Of a stretch of DNA of 64,000 nt, positions 1-14,900 are shown piece by piece. The notes below the pieces were generated by a model that was not told where the DNA came from, did not search any database, and was given only the letters and a program-made list of their open reading frames with translations. The DNA is from Petrosia ficiformis (Eukaryota; Porifera; Demospongiae; Haplosclerida; Petrosiidae), in the NCBI GenBank assembly GCA_947044365.1, contig OX345637.1, forward strand, positions 310,001 through 374,000. The letters are read 5' to 3'. A program made the position numbers and the translations under genes. Each line of letters begins with the position of its first letter. The stretch's first letter is position 1.

Positions 1-263
1 GATTACAAGAAAACTTAGTTCCTATGATGTAATGTCGGTATAATTCACAGAATAACGACTTCACGGATGAACTGAAGCCAAGAATCCAAGCTGTTTACTA
101 CATTCCTACATGCCATAGGGACTAATTTGTACTTATGTAGTTTCCCCCCACATGATTTCAACTTTCTGTTTATAGCAACTTCTTTAATTAGGAAGTGTCA
201 TGAGAATGTCTCACTAGGTTTATGCATTTGTATGTATTTATGTATGTATGTATGTATGTAAGT

Positions 264-295
<32 letters not shown>

Positions 296-890
296 TGTAT
301 GTATGTATGTATGTATGTATGTATGTATGTATATATGTATTGTGTGAATATGGTTTGTTTTTGTAATTATGGTATATATAATATGGGAACTCGTATTTTT
401 CAAAACAGTACTACTCACTATGTAGAGATGGTTATGAAAACAAATGGCCACACAGATAAGTAAAATTGAAAACATGAATACAACAGCCTATTCTGAAAGT
501 TTGGAGAACGTTATTCATATAATATGGCTAGACAGACTACTGAATGAAACCCACATGATAGTTAACTAAAACAATTTGTGAATAGAAACTTCCTACAGCT
601 ATAGTATGTCTAGTTTATCATGATTAGTTATAGTTATAGTTAACAATATTAGCTTTACTAAAAGGGTTTTAGTTTTAGTTAACTAACTAAAAGTGCTCAT
701 TATTGGCCAATTTTCATTTTAGTTAGTTATGTGTATATTTCTACAGACCTGTAATTTAGTTATAGTTTAGTGTTAGACTGTTAACTCTATACCATATGCA
801 ATAATTATTATGGTATGGAGTTAGATATACTAACTATAATGACTTCAACCATGATTGAAAGAATGTCCACAAACATTTTAATGTACAGAC
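1..890. other. Non-coding stretch with TATG microsatellite and TTTAGTTA-rich repeat
   Basis: No gene is supported here. A (TATG)n microsatellite occupies about 227-333; the short open frames over it are artefacts of the repeat. From about 600 to 800 the sequence is dominated by TTTAGTTA-like words and includes TCATTATTGGCCA. Related words recur near 31.68-31.80 kb, so this may be an old dispersed repeat. It lies directly 3' of the Notum-like gene and could hold its 3' UTR or a terminal exon. Confidence 0.6.
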
Positions 891-2261
891 TTACGTAAAC
901 GATCCTGTAAAAGATCCTTGAGAAATACCGAGCTGTTCATTTGAACTATCACCAAATATTCCATTTTCACCAGTACCCCAAAGTGTCGAGGTTGCTAAAT
1001 AGACGTGTTGGAAACACTGTGTCACTATATAGCTAAGCATGGGTACTTGTGGTGGTACAGTATTAGCTAATGACGAGTTCATGGCACCTCCGTACTCTGC
1101 TACTGTAAATAGAAAATCAAGCCCTATTTCTGGCTGATTAGCTTCTCCCAATTCTCCGGTAGATGTCTGACGAGAAATTGCATCAGCTAATAGGAATATA
1201 TCATACAGACTGAACAATACGAGAATGGGTACTTTCCCGACAGGAAAGAATCTATCATCTTGCAGGATGCAGTCAAAGGAAATACAACATGGTGAACCAG
1301 TGTTTGATAAACTAGAACATTGTGGAATACTAGATATTAACTCAAATAGCCTTTCTCCACGGTCCATAACACTTCCAGAACCATTGGAATCCGTACTCAC
1401 TTGGGACTCATTAACCAAACCGTCAAAACGGCGTTCAATATCTCTACGAAAGTTTATAAACCATGATGAATCTGCTATAATGCTTAATTTAACAGTCTCT
1501 GGTAGTTTTTCCAATATGTTTTTAGCACTATTGACTGCTCCCAATCCACCTGCACTTGAGCCAGATAAAACAAGCTCTGTAGCATGTTTAAGTCCTTCAT
1601 TTTTCAATAGCTCATCTATCAAACTTTGAATAATTATTTGTCCACGGAATGTAAACTGCAAACTTTCACTCTCTGGTTCGTACTCATCGCGGAGAAATTG
1701 TCCTTGAGTATCATTGGAGTCCAAGTTAATTCCTGGAGTAAAAGAATCATTGCCTAACCACATATCACTGCTGCAATATGGTACTACAATGCGATTATAA
1801 TTGTGAAATACTTCATTTGCTTCTGGATCTCCATCTAATAGATCTCTACCTTCTATCTCAAACGGTCCATTATCTTTTATATAAGTGTTAATAGAAGTCA
1901 TGTAGGGATTGATTACTTCACTAAGATTGCGGTTTTCTATCATTTTCCAAGTGGTTGACAGATTAAATATCGGGTCAAACTCATAGAACGGTTCGTCTCG
2001 GTTAGTTGCAAATTCTCTCCTGATATCTGGATGAAAGAATCTGATATTACAGGTGTCAGGAGAGAAACAGAGTCCACCACTCTCCAAAAAAATTATCCAT
2101 TTGTTACTTGCATTTGATGTCTCAATAAAGTAACCAGCTCTGGAGAAATCATTGCAAACAGCTTCTTTGTTTAGCAGCGACTGCCATTTCATGGCAGCTT
2201 TGGAAGGTGTTGGATACAGCAGAGCTACTAATAAAAGTATATAGGCGGCTTCAGCTGCCAT
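891..2261 (-). CDS. Notum/pectinacetylesterase-family secreted carboxylesterase
   Basis: A single-exon reading frame of 456 residues with an N-terminal signal peptide (hydrophobic stretch about residues 6-20). Family motifs are in the expected order: an oxyanion-region FLESGGLCF at 59-66, PYCSSDMWLG at 161-170, the nucleophile elbow GSSAGG with Ser236, a candidate catalytic Asp354 in FSLYD, and His419 in CFQH. Cysteines flank the motifs as in secreted members. In animals Notum removes the palmitoleoyl group from Wnt proteins outside the cell; plant and bacterial relatives deacetylate pectin, so the substrate here cannot be fixed. The start is the ATG directly before the signal peptide. The stop TAA lies inside a perfect splice-donor match (ACGTAAGT), and only 37 residues follow the His, so a further 3' exon is possible. 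Similarity to Notum is clear; orthology is inferred. Confidence 0.85.
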   Translation of the reverse strand: MAAEAAYILLLVALLYPTPSKAAMKWQSLLNKEAVCNDFSRAGYFIETSNASNKWIIFLESGGLCFSPDTCNIRFFHPDIRREFATNRDEPFYEFDPIFNLSTTWKMIENRNLSEVINPYMTSINTYIKDNGPFEIEGRDLLDGDPEANEVFHNYNRIVVPYCSSDMWLGNDSFTPGINLDSNDTQGQFLRDEYEPESESLQFTFRGQIIIQSLIDELLKNEGLKHATELVLSGSSAGGLGAVNSAKNILEKLPETVKLSIIADSSWFINFRRDIERRFDGLVNESQVSTDSNGSGSVMDRGERLFELISSIPQCSSLSNTGSPCCISFDCILQDDRFFPVGKVPILVLFSLYDIFLLADAISRQTSTGELGEANQPEIGLDFLFTVAEYGGAMNSSLANTVPPQVPMLSYIVTQCFQHVYLATSTLWGTGENGIFGDSSNEQLGISQGSFTGSFT

Positions 2262-5200
2262 ATTGGAGGAGAAATTATCAAGGGGTATGCGTACAGCTTG
2301 CTTCCACTCTCTGCAACAACTGATTTAGCTTGTAATATATACAACAATACAAGTCTCTTGTACAACTGTAACCACGAAAAGATCCACCTAAATTTTATAA
2401 TAGGTCGTCTCACAATTATTCATTAACAACTATGAATTAATAATAATTAATAATAATTAAAATACGCAATGACGCTAATGATTATATTCAGTGTTAACAT
2501 AGTTAGTTGTATCATGTCATGCCATGTCTCTTCATTTGTTCAGTAGCTTGGTCTCTAAAGTGGAATTAAAAATAATTATATATTAGATAAGAATATTGTT
2601 ATGAAATGAATATCAAATTTGGAAGAAGATTAAACATTGCAAATATTAATGCTCGTAAATGAAGCATTGCTTCGTAGATATATTCGAGTATCATCAGACA
2701 TGGAATCAGTTATATTGCATGTAATATATTACTATTACTATTACCTTAAAAATCAGTAGATTACTATTACTACTACTGCCCAAACCAGTGTTAGGGTATT
2801 AGGTTACATATTGAGGTATCTTTGAAATTCTGTCATGTTTTAAACTAAATGACCATTGCATTTAATATCCATGTGTTTCTAATCCTCTCTTGAAATGTAT
2901 AATACATTGGTTTTAGTCACACTTAACAACTATACTGTACTGAAGAAAACAGTAAATTACAACTTGGTATACTACATATTATATATGTACATATTACTAA
3001 CCTTATGAGACATAATTAGGTTGAGATTATCTAATTGAATTTTGTATAGTAACATTTGTACCTCTATCCAAGAAGAATTATGTCTCATAAATAGAGTTGC
3101 ATGTACATGTATACAAATATATACTATGGTAAGTTGTAACAAACTGTTTCCTTCAGCACAGAGTAGTAAAGAAACCACTCTACCATAATTTCCTTAAGTT
3201 GACCATAAGGAAATGAGAATACAAATCATGAATATAATACCCTTGATACTATGAATGAATATCATTAATACACACATCACTTAATAGTATAGCGATGTAC
3301 AGTGTCTACTATAGCACAAAGTATTTTATTGATCAAATGTCACACACAGTACCTATACATTATTCTCATTTACTCACGTTGAGTAGATTTCAAAGCATGA
3401 TGTGTTTGAACAAACATTCTTTCGTAATATACAGTACATGTCAATAAAAAGTCACCATACACTACAGTATAATTACCCACCCAGTAGATTCATTTCCACA
3501 CTATAGTAGTTCAACAGCGTTTTGACAGTGATGGTGTACATGTACTTGTCAATTGAACGCCATAGTAGTGAGACGGTAATTACTATACTATATGACAATA
3601 GAACTAAGGTACGTGTAATTACTGTTGTGACATTTCATTGATATATACTGTACCTATACAACTACATCGTACATGTTTAGAAAACAGACTTACAAAAAGG
3701 ATGTATTAATATAATACCTGCAACACAAATATAGGAATTACCTTTCAGTTTAAATGTTTTTTTTTCATTGCTTTCAATGAAACACACACAAAGGATTAAG
3801 AAACGCCCACCTAGTTAATTAACAGGCCACACATGTGATAAGCACATGGTAAATAAAGTGGAACTTGTTTTATAATAGGAAAGACTCCATTTCTAATTTT
3901 GTATCTTTACTGATATAGAAGTAAGTAATCATATTACATGTATTAACCAGGGCTGTGGTCAATAATTACATTAGTACACTAACAGTTTTGGAGTATTTGT
4001 ATTTGAAGAATTTTAGTCTAAGACATTTGTTTGTAATTGGTTGTCAAAAGATTATATTGCTGGATTGCTCTGTTAATAAACAACTGAAAGTGCTAGAACC
4101 ATTCAACTCCTGTACCTCGCTTTGGCATAACAGCCGTGCAGTACTTTACATCAAGTTCCTACGCCACTGTTCAAGCCACACCCATTCAACTACTACATGA
4201 GATGATCAGAGGTCATGTGATGCACATGTGAGCATAATCAACACATAGTATATGGGATGCTGCTGCATGCACATACACAACATAGCACCTGGCAGTTATA
4301 GGTGTTAGTGTTTTGATAATGGATGGCAGTTCTGCTGTGTTCTAGTATACTACAAAGTGTGGAAGGAAATTTTAATACCAGATGTTAAACTTGGTCAAAA
4401 ACGTATTGTGGTTCCACAAACCTGCTTAAGTGACAAAATGTTTGAAACACATGTGAAGTGCAGTTATGAGAAAATATTCTAATACCTTTCAATATACTGT
4501 AATATTTACTAGACTATTCTGGCCATAGAATAGGAATTATACATGTATGTATTGAAATGACTTCCCAGTATATTTGTATACGTATATAAATACAATATCA
4601 AGTGTATGTAATTGTCACTGTATTGTATTTTAAAGTATATGTATTAGTATTTATATACTATCAGGATAATTGATTCCAGCAGCTGGTACATGCATACTTT
4701 AACTGTAATTAGTACTTGGTACATATTTGATATTTAATATCCACCTACATCATACAGTGTATGTTACTGAGAAATCCAAAACAGAATACCTATTGCAGAC
4801 TAGATATTAAATTCATGGCATTCTAAATGAAGCACCTTTCCTTGCCGCTGTAGCTTAAGGATAGGTTGCAATTGCAAAAATTAAATAAATGAGATGCAAG
4901 AGAGAAAGTAACAAGCTTAAATTTGAATTTGTTGTTTATATAAAGTTGAAAGTTGGTTGAGAAAGTTTTTTGTGGCTAGACTGATTTCTGATAAATATAA
5001 AAACACATGGAAGATGACTAAGAATGATTCTCCATCAGCTATACTGCTTTGCACTAGTATAATAACTATATTACTTACAGTCACATCACATAATATACTC
5101 TTCCAACAAATATTCATTACCTCATTCATTACCAAAATATTTATGCCACAACTGCAAGCTACTAAAGATAATTATCCTATAATGAATTGTACATTGTTAC

Positions 5201-5621
5201 AACTACAATGAGCAAAAACATTGAACTTACAGTTCAAATTATGTAATTTGAAAGTCAAACAAAAGTTCAATAATAGCAGAAAGGAAGGTATTGACCTCCA
5301 CGTTTGATCTCACGTGATCACATAGGGTGTGGCTGAGGGTGTGGGTTATTGCAAGTAAATGGCAGAAACTGGAGAGCTTACAGAGATAGAATGTATGAGT
5401 CTGTAACTTGCTAAAACAATGTCTGTGGCAAATCTATTTTCAATACGATTATGATAAACTTCTTTCTCTACACTATGAAGTCTTTAAATTGACGATTAAA
5501 TTAAAAAAGTGGGGACAGACAGAATGAATGAATGAATGACAGAATGACAACCAAAGTGCTAAAGACTCGCCCACGCGTAGGCGCGGCGAGCCCAATAACT
5601 GTTTCTCAGTACATGTACAAA
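2262..5621. other. Intergenic region without recognised genes
   Basis: I see no credible coding exons on either strand. Short open frames here (for example 3955-4200 plus, 4957-5211 plus) lack family motifs, a convincing start context or splice partners. The sequence is AT-rich. A GC-richer patch at about 5565-5595, with several GCG words, stands just before the satellite. The upstream regulatory region of the Notum-like gene is presumably at 2262-2700. Confidence 0.5.
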
Positions 5622-6592
5622 TGTATATCGTAGTGAGTTAACCAATATATCATTAAACTGATGATAGTATATCATAGGGAGTTAACAAATGTACCATTAA
5701 ACTGATGATAGTATGTCATAGCGAGTTAACCAATATACCATTAAACTGATGATAGTATGTCATAGGGAGTTAACCAATATACCATTAAACTGATGATAGT
5801 ATGTCATAGGGAGTTAACCAATATACCATTAAACTGATGATAGTATGTCATAGTGAGTTAACCAATATACCATTAAACTGATGATAGTATGTCATAGGGA
5901 GTTAACCAATATACCATTAAACTGATGATAGTATGTCATAGGGAGTTAACCAATATACCATTAAACTGATGATAGTATGTCATAGCGAGTTAACCAATAT
6001 ACCATTAAACTGATGATAGTATATGATAGCGAGTTAACCAATATACCATTAAACTGATGATAGTATGTCATAGGGAGTTAACCAATATACTATTAAACTG
6101 ATGATAGTATATGATAGCGAATTAACCAATATACCATTAAACTGATGATAGGATTCATAGGGAGTTAACCAATATACCATTAAACTGATGATAGTATGTC
6201 ATAGGGAGTTAACCAATATACCATTAAACTGATGATAGTATGTCATAGGGAGTTAACCAATATACCATTAAACTGATGATAGTATGTCATAGGGAGTTAA
6301 CCAATATACCATTAAACTGATGATAGTATGTCATAGCGAGTTAACCAATATACCATTAAACTGATGATAGTATGTCATAGGGAGTTAACCAATATACCAT
6401 TAAACTGATGATAGTATGTCATAGGGAGTTAACCAATATACTATTAAACTGATGATAGTATATGATAGCGAGTTAACCAATATACCATTAAACTGATGAT
6501 AGGATGTCATAGGGAGTTAACCAATATACCATTAAACTGATGATAGTATATCGTAGGGAGTTAACCAATATACCATTAAACTGATGATACGA
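5622..6592. repeat. 44-bp satellite, about 22 tandem copies
   Basis: The unit runs GATAGTATGTCATAGGGAGT, TAACCAATATACCATTAAAC, TGAT and repeats every 44 bases (for example copies starting at 5707 and 5751). Copies differ at a few positions: CATAGGG versus CATAGCG or CATAGTG, and GTATGT versus GTATAT. Some variants recur in a higher-order pattern, such as GTATATGATAGCG with CTATTAAAC at about 6088-6120 and 6440-6475, pointing to blockwise duplication. The array lies just 3' of the last XRN2 exon. Confidence 0.95.
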
Positions 6593-6790
6593 TTACATAC
6601 ATGTGTATTTACTGAAAACTGATAGCAATTATCTACTGGACAGTACTGTCATGAGATTTCTTCATGGAATGACAAAAATGATGTTATATAACAATATTAG
6701 TAATGAGTAATGACTGAAACATTTCAATTCTCAGTAATATCAACACTGTATTAACGAAGTAAACAATGAATATCATTTATTAATTATTAA

Positions 6791-7847
6791 TTAATAACTT
6801 ACTTTGTAATTATGTCTATCTGATTGAGGAGGTGGTATGAAATGTCCTCCAGGGGTGTGTGGATAATTAGAATGTGGATTATATGATGAGTGACCATGAT
6901 ACGGTTGATTAGAATGAGGATGATACGCTGGAGAATGAGGATGAGGAGGAGGAGGAAGGGGACTCCATGAGGCAGATGGTGGACCTGTGTAATTAAAACA
7001 TTCATACACTTTTTAGAAACGATTTATTGTTTATTCCTTGAAACCAATTTGGTTTTTAACTCAGGTAACAACTTACATGTACATGTACATGTGTACATGT
7101 GTGTGTTTTGTATCTTAAATAATTGAAAGATATTTGTTTCTTTTATAAAACAACTGAAAAATGAGTTATTGAACAAAAATTCAAATAAGACCTTTTGCTT
7201 GGAACAGTACTAAACACACTTCATGTACACTTGAATTTGTTATTACTAACTTCGTTGATTAAATATCATACAATATTTATATGTTCTGTTAGTGAATATG
7301 TGTATGTACCCTTAATATTATGCTTATATCAAACTGGATTAGCTGCTCCATAAAAGTGTTATAATTAATAATTGTGAACATAGGTTTGCATCTGTGGAAT
7401 TCAATACTCTTAGGCCAGGCCACAAACATGTTCCTCCATACTATTAGCTAATGAGCCATGAGATATAATCTGGGCTGTATTCCCAGACACACATATTTGT
7501 CCCCCCTTCCGAAGAATCCTAAATACAACACTGATAATCATTGTACATGACTGATTAATTTACTAGTAGGGGTGAACTGTAACTAATGGCAAGTACATGT
7601 GTACATATACTGTATACCTCACTTTTGATAAATAATACAAATAAAATATCAGAGTATTATTAATCAACGTCACAACACAAATACTTATACAGGTGCTACT
7701 ACAACCAACGATATTGACTAATGAATAGAATAGGTAATGTTGAGAATTTAGAAAAAATTAATATCAAGTTCTCATTTCCTAAATACAGATCGACATGTAC
7801 CTGTATACATCTACATGTACACTGTACATGTACATATATATATGTAC

Positions 7848-7879
<32 letters not shown>

Positions 7880-8005
7880 AAGAAATGATACTTATGTACG
7901 GTTGTTATGTAGAAGTGGTATTACATTTTGTTGCTGTGCTTTTTCGGTTTTGATATATATCCCTATATACTCTTTCATTTTTTAAAATGTTTTTTATTAT
8001 TCTTG

Positions 8006-8055
<50 letters not shown>

Positions 8056-11000
8056 TGTACATGTACATACATGTATGTTCATGTATTAATTGCTGGACTA
8101 CTTCCAAAGCAATATTGATTTAACAATAATAACTCAATAATGATAACAATAACCTACATGTAGCTAGACTATCACCACATAGAATATACATGTACATGTA
8201 GCTAGACTATCACCACATAGAATATACATGTACAGACTATCACCACATAGAATATACATGTACATGTAGCTAGACTATCACCACATAGAATATACATGTA
8301 CAGTGAGTGGTTATTAAATTCATTGAAATACTGACTTACTTTACTATACACATGTACATGTATAACGCATACATTGCACAATCACCATGGTAACTAATTG
8401 AATTTATAATGAGCTTAGTTTCAAACTCAATATGATTTTACTTTACTATACTCTCCAATAAACACACCATGCATATAGACACATACCTGAATTATGTGGT
8501 CAATCACCACGGTAACTAATTAAAACTATGAATTTATAATGAGCTCAGTTTCAAACTCAACATGATTTTACTTTACTATACTCTCTAATAAACACACTAT
8601 GCATACAAACACATACCTGAATTATGTGGTCAATCACCACGGTAACTAATTAAAACTATGAATTTATAATGAGCTCAGTTTCAAACTCAACATGATTTTA
8701 CTTTACTATACTCTCCAATAAATATATTCCATGTGTACATACAACCACATATTACCTGATGGTCTGTGAGGAGGTGGATATTGTGATGGTCGTCTACCAT
8801 ATTGTGGTGATGAGTACATGTGATCTGGAGAATCATACGACATAGAGTAATGAGGAGGAGGAGGTTGATAGTTACTCTGTGATGAGTAAGGACCACGAGA
8901 ATATGTACGAGGATCACTTAGGGCATTTCTGTTGGTGTAAGAAATTGATATGTAAACTGTACATATATACTTACTTATGTATACATGTATGTACATACAT
9001 GTACATGTACATAAATATCATTACCCCAAGTACATGTACATGTACATGATGTCGTGTACATGTACATATACAAGAGTACATACATGTACTAAATGTACAT
9101 GAGTACATGTGTACCTCATAATCCTTCTAGCTGGTTGAGGAGTGCTATATGATCTTTGGACAGGTGGAGTGAATCCTGTTTGAGGATTATAAGAACCAGG
9201 AGGTCCTCGTGACATGTATTCTGGTTTTAATGTTGGAGGAGGTGGTACTATACCAGGTAATAACTTAGCTTGAAACTCATAATCTGGTTGAAACTGAGGA
9301 TCTTTATAGTTAAGACTACGAGGTTAATAGAGTAAAAAGATAGATGGATAAATAGATATACATGTACATTTAAATATATGTAATAATTATTATGATAAAA
9401 TAGATAATACACGTGCAAAAGATACATATATGTACAATAGACATATAGACATACATGTACAATAGACATATAGATACAGGTACATACATGTACATGTACA
9501 ATAGACATATAGATACACTGTACATATACATACATGTACAATAGACATATAGATACAGGTACATGTACATACATGTACAATAGACATATAGATACACTGT
9601 ACATGTACATACATGTACAATAGACATATACATGTAGATAATGTACATACATGTACAATAGACATATAGATACAGGTACATACATGTACAATAGACATAT
9701 AGATACACTGTACATGTACATACATGTACAATAGACATATACATGTAGATACATGTACATGTACATACATGTACAATAGACATATAGATACATGTACATA
9801 CATGTACAATAGACATATAGATACATGTACATACATGTACAATAGACATATAGATACATGTACGATAGACATGTACATACATGTATGACAGACATATAGC
9901 TACATGTACATGTACGATAGATATATAGATACATATACATAATAAAGTAATACATGTAATCATTACTCACCATATAACAGAGGTTTTATAGATATCTTTT
10001 AATTGTGGTAATGGAGTCTGCACAGTACTGTGAGAATAATAATACTTCACATTATTTGCACATGTACAAATGTATATACTTTTACAGTAACACTCAATAA
10101 AAGTTCCCGTAGCTTTATCGTAATATGCAAAAAGTATGTGGGTAATATATTAAAAAACACATTCATAACCCAGAAATGTATTTAGCTTTGTGGGTGGGGC
10201 ATTCACAAGCTCAGCTCTTGAAGTTTACACAGTTGAAGATTCTAACTTACTTTACTGGAAATAACAGCTGTTAATGATGTAAAAATTATTCTTCGCTACA
10301 TGCAGCAAAACAGTAAGATGAGTGTCTGAACGTTTAGTGGTATCTGGGCGACGCCCACATTTTTGGTAAACAACTAACCTGTATAACATTTGCATCTCAA
10401 ATAATTCCGTCCTCTACCTTACTTTGTGGGATAGAATACCTTCTAAAGTAGCCATTGATACAAAGATAATCATTCATATGTTGCAGGAAAGCAGCAAGGT
10501 GAGCATTTACATGTACACACAAAAAGTCTGCCACGTTATGTAAATCTGTGCATAATGCATACGTATTACAGTAGTTAACATAGTGTGTATGTACTACATT
10601 TACCTTACGTGAACTCTTTTATGAGGGCTACTGTACTTACATGTACATGTATATACACATGTACATGTAGAAGTAGATGTACATGTACATGAACATGTAT
10701 ATAATATTATACATATGTATAATATATATATCAATGATGCAAAAATCGCACATCAGTTTCAACAGTATTGTGTGTGTGTGTGTGTGTGTACCCATTATGA
10801 GATAATATTTTTGCCATTTTCTCATTCATCCAAACACCACCAGATAGACCACCAGATAGTGATGTGTTCAGTAGTACAGGCTAGAGAGACAGAGACAGAA
10901 TGATACATGTACATGTACATGTGTATATCTAACCTCAATATCCATATCTGAGTGTGTGTGGTCTCCCTCATAAAGAACATGAGCAAATGAATATAATTTA

Positions 11001-11920
11001 TTACACTTGTGTATAAATATATAATCACAACCCAAAGAATTACGAGACGCTGCACATGTATAAATATACATATATGCATGCACACTGTGTATGTACATGT
11101 ACATGTTGTGTACATATACATGTACATGTATATATTAATCAATAAAAGATACACATGCATACATATGCAAATATATCCACCTGTGTATATGTATATGTAC
11201 ATGTTAATTATACATGTGTACATATATCCATGTATAGATTAAACAGAAAGCATTCTAAGACGCCACAGATACCAAATTATGCATTGTTAGCTACAGGAAA
11301 GCAGCAAGGCAAGCATTTCAAATGCAGCAGTCTCAGATAGACAACGCCCACACTTAGTGTCTTTTGGATCATGTGTGATCGGGGCACATTTAATTATCCA
11401 TGAATATCATTAACGCCATTGTTTTGCTATTTGCAATGGTTCGCATTAATGAGATTCAGATTAGTGAGTGTGTACTGTACATGTACAGTGATTAATATAA
11501 TTATGCGTATATACATGTACATACATCCTTCTAAAATATGGTACTTTAGTTTTACTCACTTTCTTCATTAGTTAGTGTGTCATAAACCCTATCTAATGCT
11601 TTTAATAATCTTCTCTCGTTAACAAATGGAAGCAAAGCCACACCCTAAAATAATTAAAATACATGTACATTGATAATCTACAAGTATAGTACATGTACAT
11701 GTAGTACAAGTATAGTACATGTACATGTACATGTAGTACAAGTACAGTACATGTACATGTAGTACAAGTACAGAGAACAAGTACAGTACATGTGTAGTGT
11801 TTATACCTGCCAAGCAAATTTTTTTCCATTCAGATCAATTTTAAAATCAGACGGATAAAAATCAATCACAGGAGAATCCTACAAGTGAGGAAGAGGAGAG
11901 AAGACATAATTATATATCTG

Positions 11921-11951
<31 letters not shown>

Positions 11952-14900
11952 ATCAGACATGGGATACGTAATAGATAATAATAATAGTAAAGATTACATG
12001 TTTTGAGATAATAGTAATAAGAATAGGTACATGTAATCAGTAATATATAGTCAAGTAATAGTATTAGTAATGTACAATCTCAATGTTGAGGTGATAGTAT
12101 TAGTAATTGGTTGGAAAGGTGTGGACTAACTGATTCTTTTTTAAGAAACCCATGAATATTAAATACAATGGTCATTTAGTTTCAAAACATGGAAGAATTT
12201 CAAAGAAACCACATTTCTTTAGTAATTCAATAATAAAAATAGTAATATACTGGTAATGGACAAGTAATACATTTAGTAATATACATCTGTAGTACATTGA
12301 CTTTAGGTGGTATTAGTAATAATAATATTAATATACTGATTTCTAAGGTAATAGTAATTAAAATATATTACACTAACTTTGGAGGTATTAATAATATAAT
12401 ATGTTGTAGTAATAGTTCATATAATTATTACACTGACTTAGGAGGTATTAGTAATAATAATATTAATATACTGATTTCTAAGGCAATAGTAATTAAAATA
12501 TATTACACTAACTTTGGAGGTATTAATAGTAATATATGTTCATGTAGTAATAGTTAATATATTATATTACACTGACTTAGGAGGTATTAGTAATAATAAT
12601 ATTAATATACTGATTTCTAAGGTAATAGTAATTAAAATATATTACACTAACTTTGGAAGTATTAATAGTAACACACTGATTTTTAAGGTAATAGTAATAG
12701 AAATTACATTGCATTGTAATGTACATGTATAAGTACATGTATATGTACATGTACATGTGCACTATACCTCATTTAACATCAGATCCTGCCATGATGGTGG
12801 TAAGAATTTACAACTTGCAGCAGGAAATACGCCCATTAACTGTTCTAATGGTCTGAACTATGATAAATTGAGGAAGAAATAGAAAGACAGGTGAATGAAT
12901 GGATGCATACATAGAGGAATGGACAGATAGATACATACGCATGTACAATACATAGAGAGATAGTTAGATACATGTAGATGGATGGATAGATGCATACAGT
13001 ACATAGAGGAATGAATAGATAAATAGATACATGTACATGTACACATTTATGGATTAATGGACATATATATATATATATATAATCACACTGAACTGGTAAA
13101 GTTCCTCTCTCAAATGTATCATTAACATGTACTATATATTTGAAATCTGAAGCAAATGGAGCGTAATGGAAAGGAAAGAACCATTTCCATGAGGGACACC
13201 CCTATAATATAAGAAATAAATGAATACATAATGGAAATATAATGGAAATATAATGGAAATAGATTTGCATCTATATGTACATGTGCACATACATGTAGAT
13301 GTAGTATTGTACCATGCAGTGTAACATACATGTACATGTACATGTACATGTACAATGTACATGTTGTACATGTACATGACTGTGTACTTATACATGTACA
13401 TTGCATACAATGTACTTGTGCATGTACATGTACACTCACAATGTACTACATGTACATGTACATGTACACATAAATGTATATGTACACTTACTATGTCAAT
13501 GTACACATACATGTACATGTACCAGATTAATAAAGATATCAACTTACCTGATAATAGTATGCCATTACCCAACACAATCCTTCAGTATAACTCTCCACTA
13601 CTTGTTGTATAAACTCAGAATCTTCACATGATACACAATACTTACTCTGATAATATCTCTCTTTCCATCCCTCCTCCCATAATCTATACAAATTAAAATG
13701 AACTTTTTAAAATACATATACATGTATTATATAAATGTGTACATCTACAATGAAGAGTAGTTTTTGGAATTCTGATATTTGCTTGCTTTCAGAGAATATC
13801 AGTTCACGTTTTTAGATATAGAATAGATGAACACACACATATACATGTACAGTTCATGTACTGTACATGTACAGTACATGTACAGTTCATGTACAGTTCA
13901 TGTACAGTACATGTACAGTTCATGTACAGTACATGTACAGTACATGTACTCTTCATGTACAGTTTATATACAGTTCATGTACAGTACATGTACAGTTCAT
14001 GTACAGTACATGTACAGTTCATGTACAGTTCATGTACAGTACATGTACAGTTCATGTACAGTACATGTACAGTACATGTACTCTTCATGTACAGTTTATG
14101 TACAGTTCATGTACAGTACATGTACAGTACATGTACAGTTCATGTACAGTACATGTACTCTTCATGTACAGTTTATGTACAGTTCATGTACAGTACATGT
14201 ACAGTACATGTACAGTACATGTACAGTACATGTATCATCCATCACCTGATCTCATCCTCAGTATCACTCTCTGTATCATCACCTCGTCTTTCATCATCAG
14301 CTTTTCTCTTTCGCTTCATTCTCTCAATTTTAATATCTTCTTTCTCAGTCTTCCAGCTTCTCTTATCTTTAACTCTATCTTCCTGATCCTCTTGACTTGG
14401 AGTAGAGGCTCCAGAAGATGTGGTACTACCAGAATCCTGAAATGACTAAGAAAGAAGAGTTCTCATTCCTGTTGTGGTAGGACACATACCCATTCCCAGG
14501 GTTGTCCCTAGAGCATGCAGACACAGCTCTACTAATATTAACAGACAGTGTAGATAAGTACATACACTGTATAACATCCCATTCTGAACCAATACAGGTA
14601 TATTTAATTTACACACTAATATCCACTTTTCCAATTTATGCCCATACCTACATACACATGCCCATACCTTTGATCTTCTTAACAAAGATTTGATACTTTG
14701 AGCAGCCTCTTGATTAGATGTCAAAGTAGCTCTTCGCATTTGATAAGCATCACGTCTAGCATCAAATGCTGGTGTAGGGGTTGATCCAATAGGCTAATGG
14801 AGTGTGGTATAGTAATATACTTGTAATATCACAGTGCATGATAGGACTAGCATGTCATTATAATATTTATAATACAGATAACTTACAACTGGTGTTAACT

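Noticed and set aside
1225..1629. Plus-strand frame of 134 residues
   Set aside because: Antisense shadow of the Notum-like gene; no own motifs.
9248..9973. Long minus-strand reading frames rich in Cys, Met, Tyr and Val (up to 241 residues)
   Set aside because: They are translations of the ACATGTACAATAGACATA minisatellite; three frames are open at once and no intron/exon structure supports a gene.
13827..14445. Plus-strand frames of 140-192 residues over the CATGTACAGT array
   Set aside because: Pure repeat translation in all three frames, lying in an XRN2 intron and antisense to an XRN2 exon.
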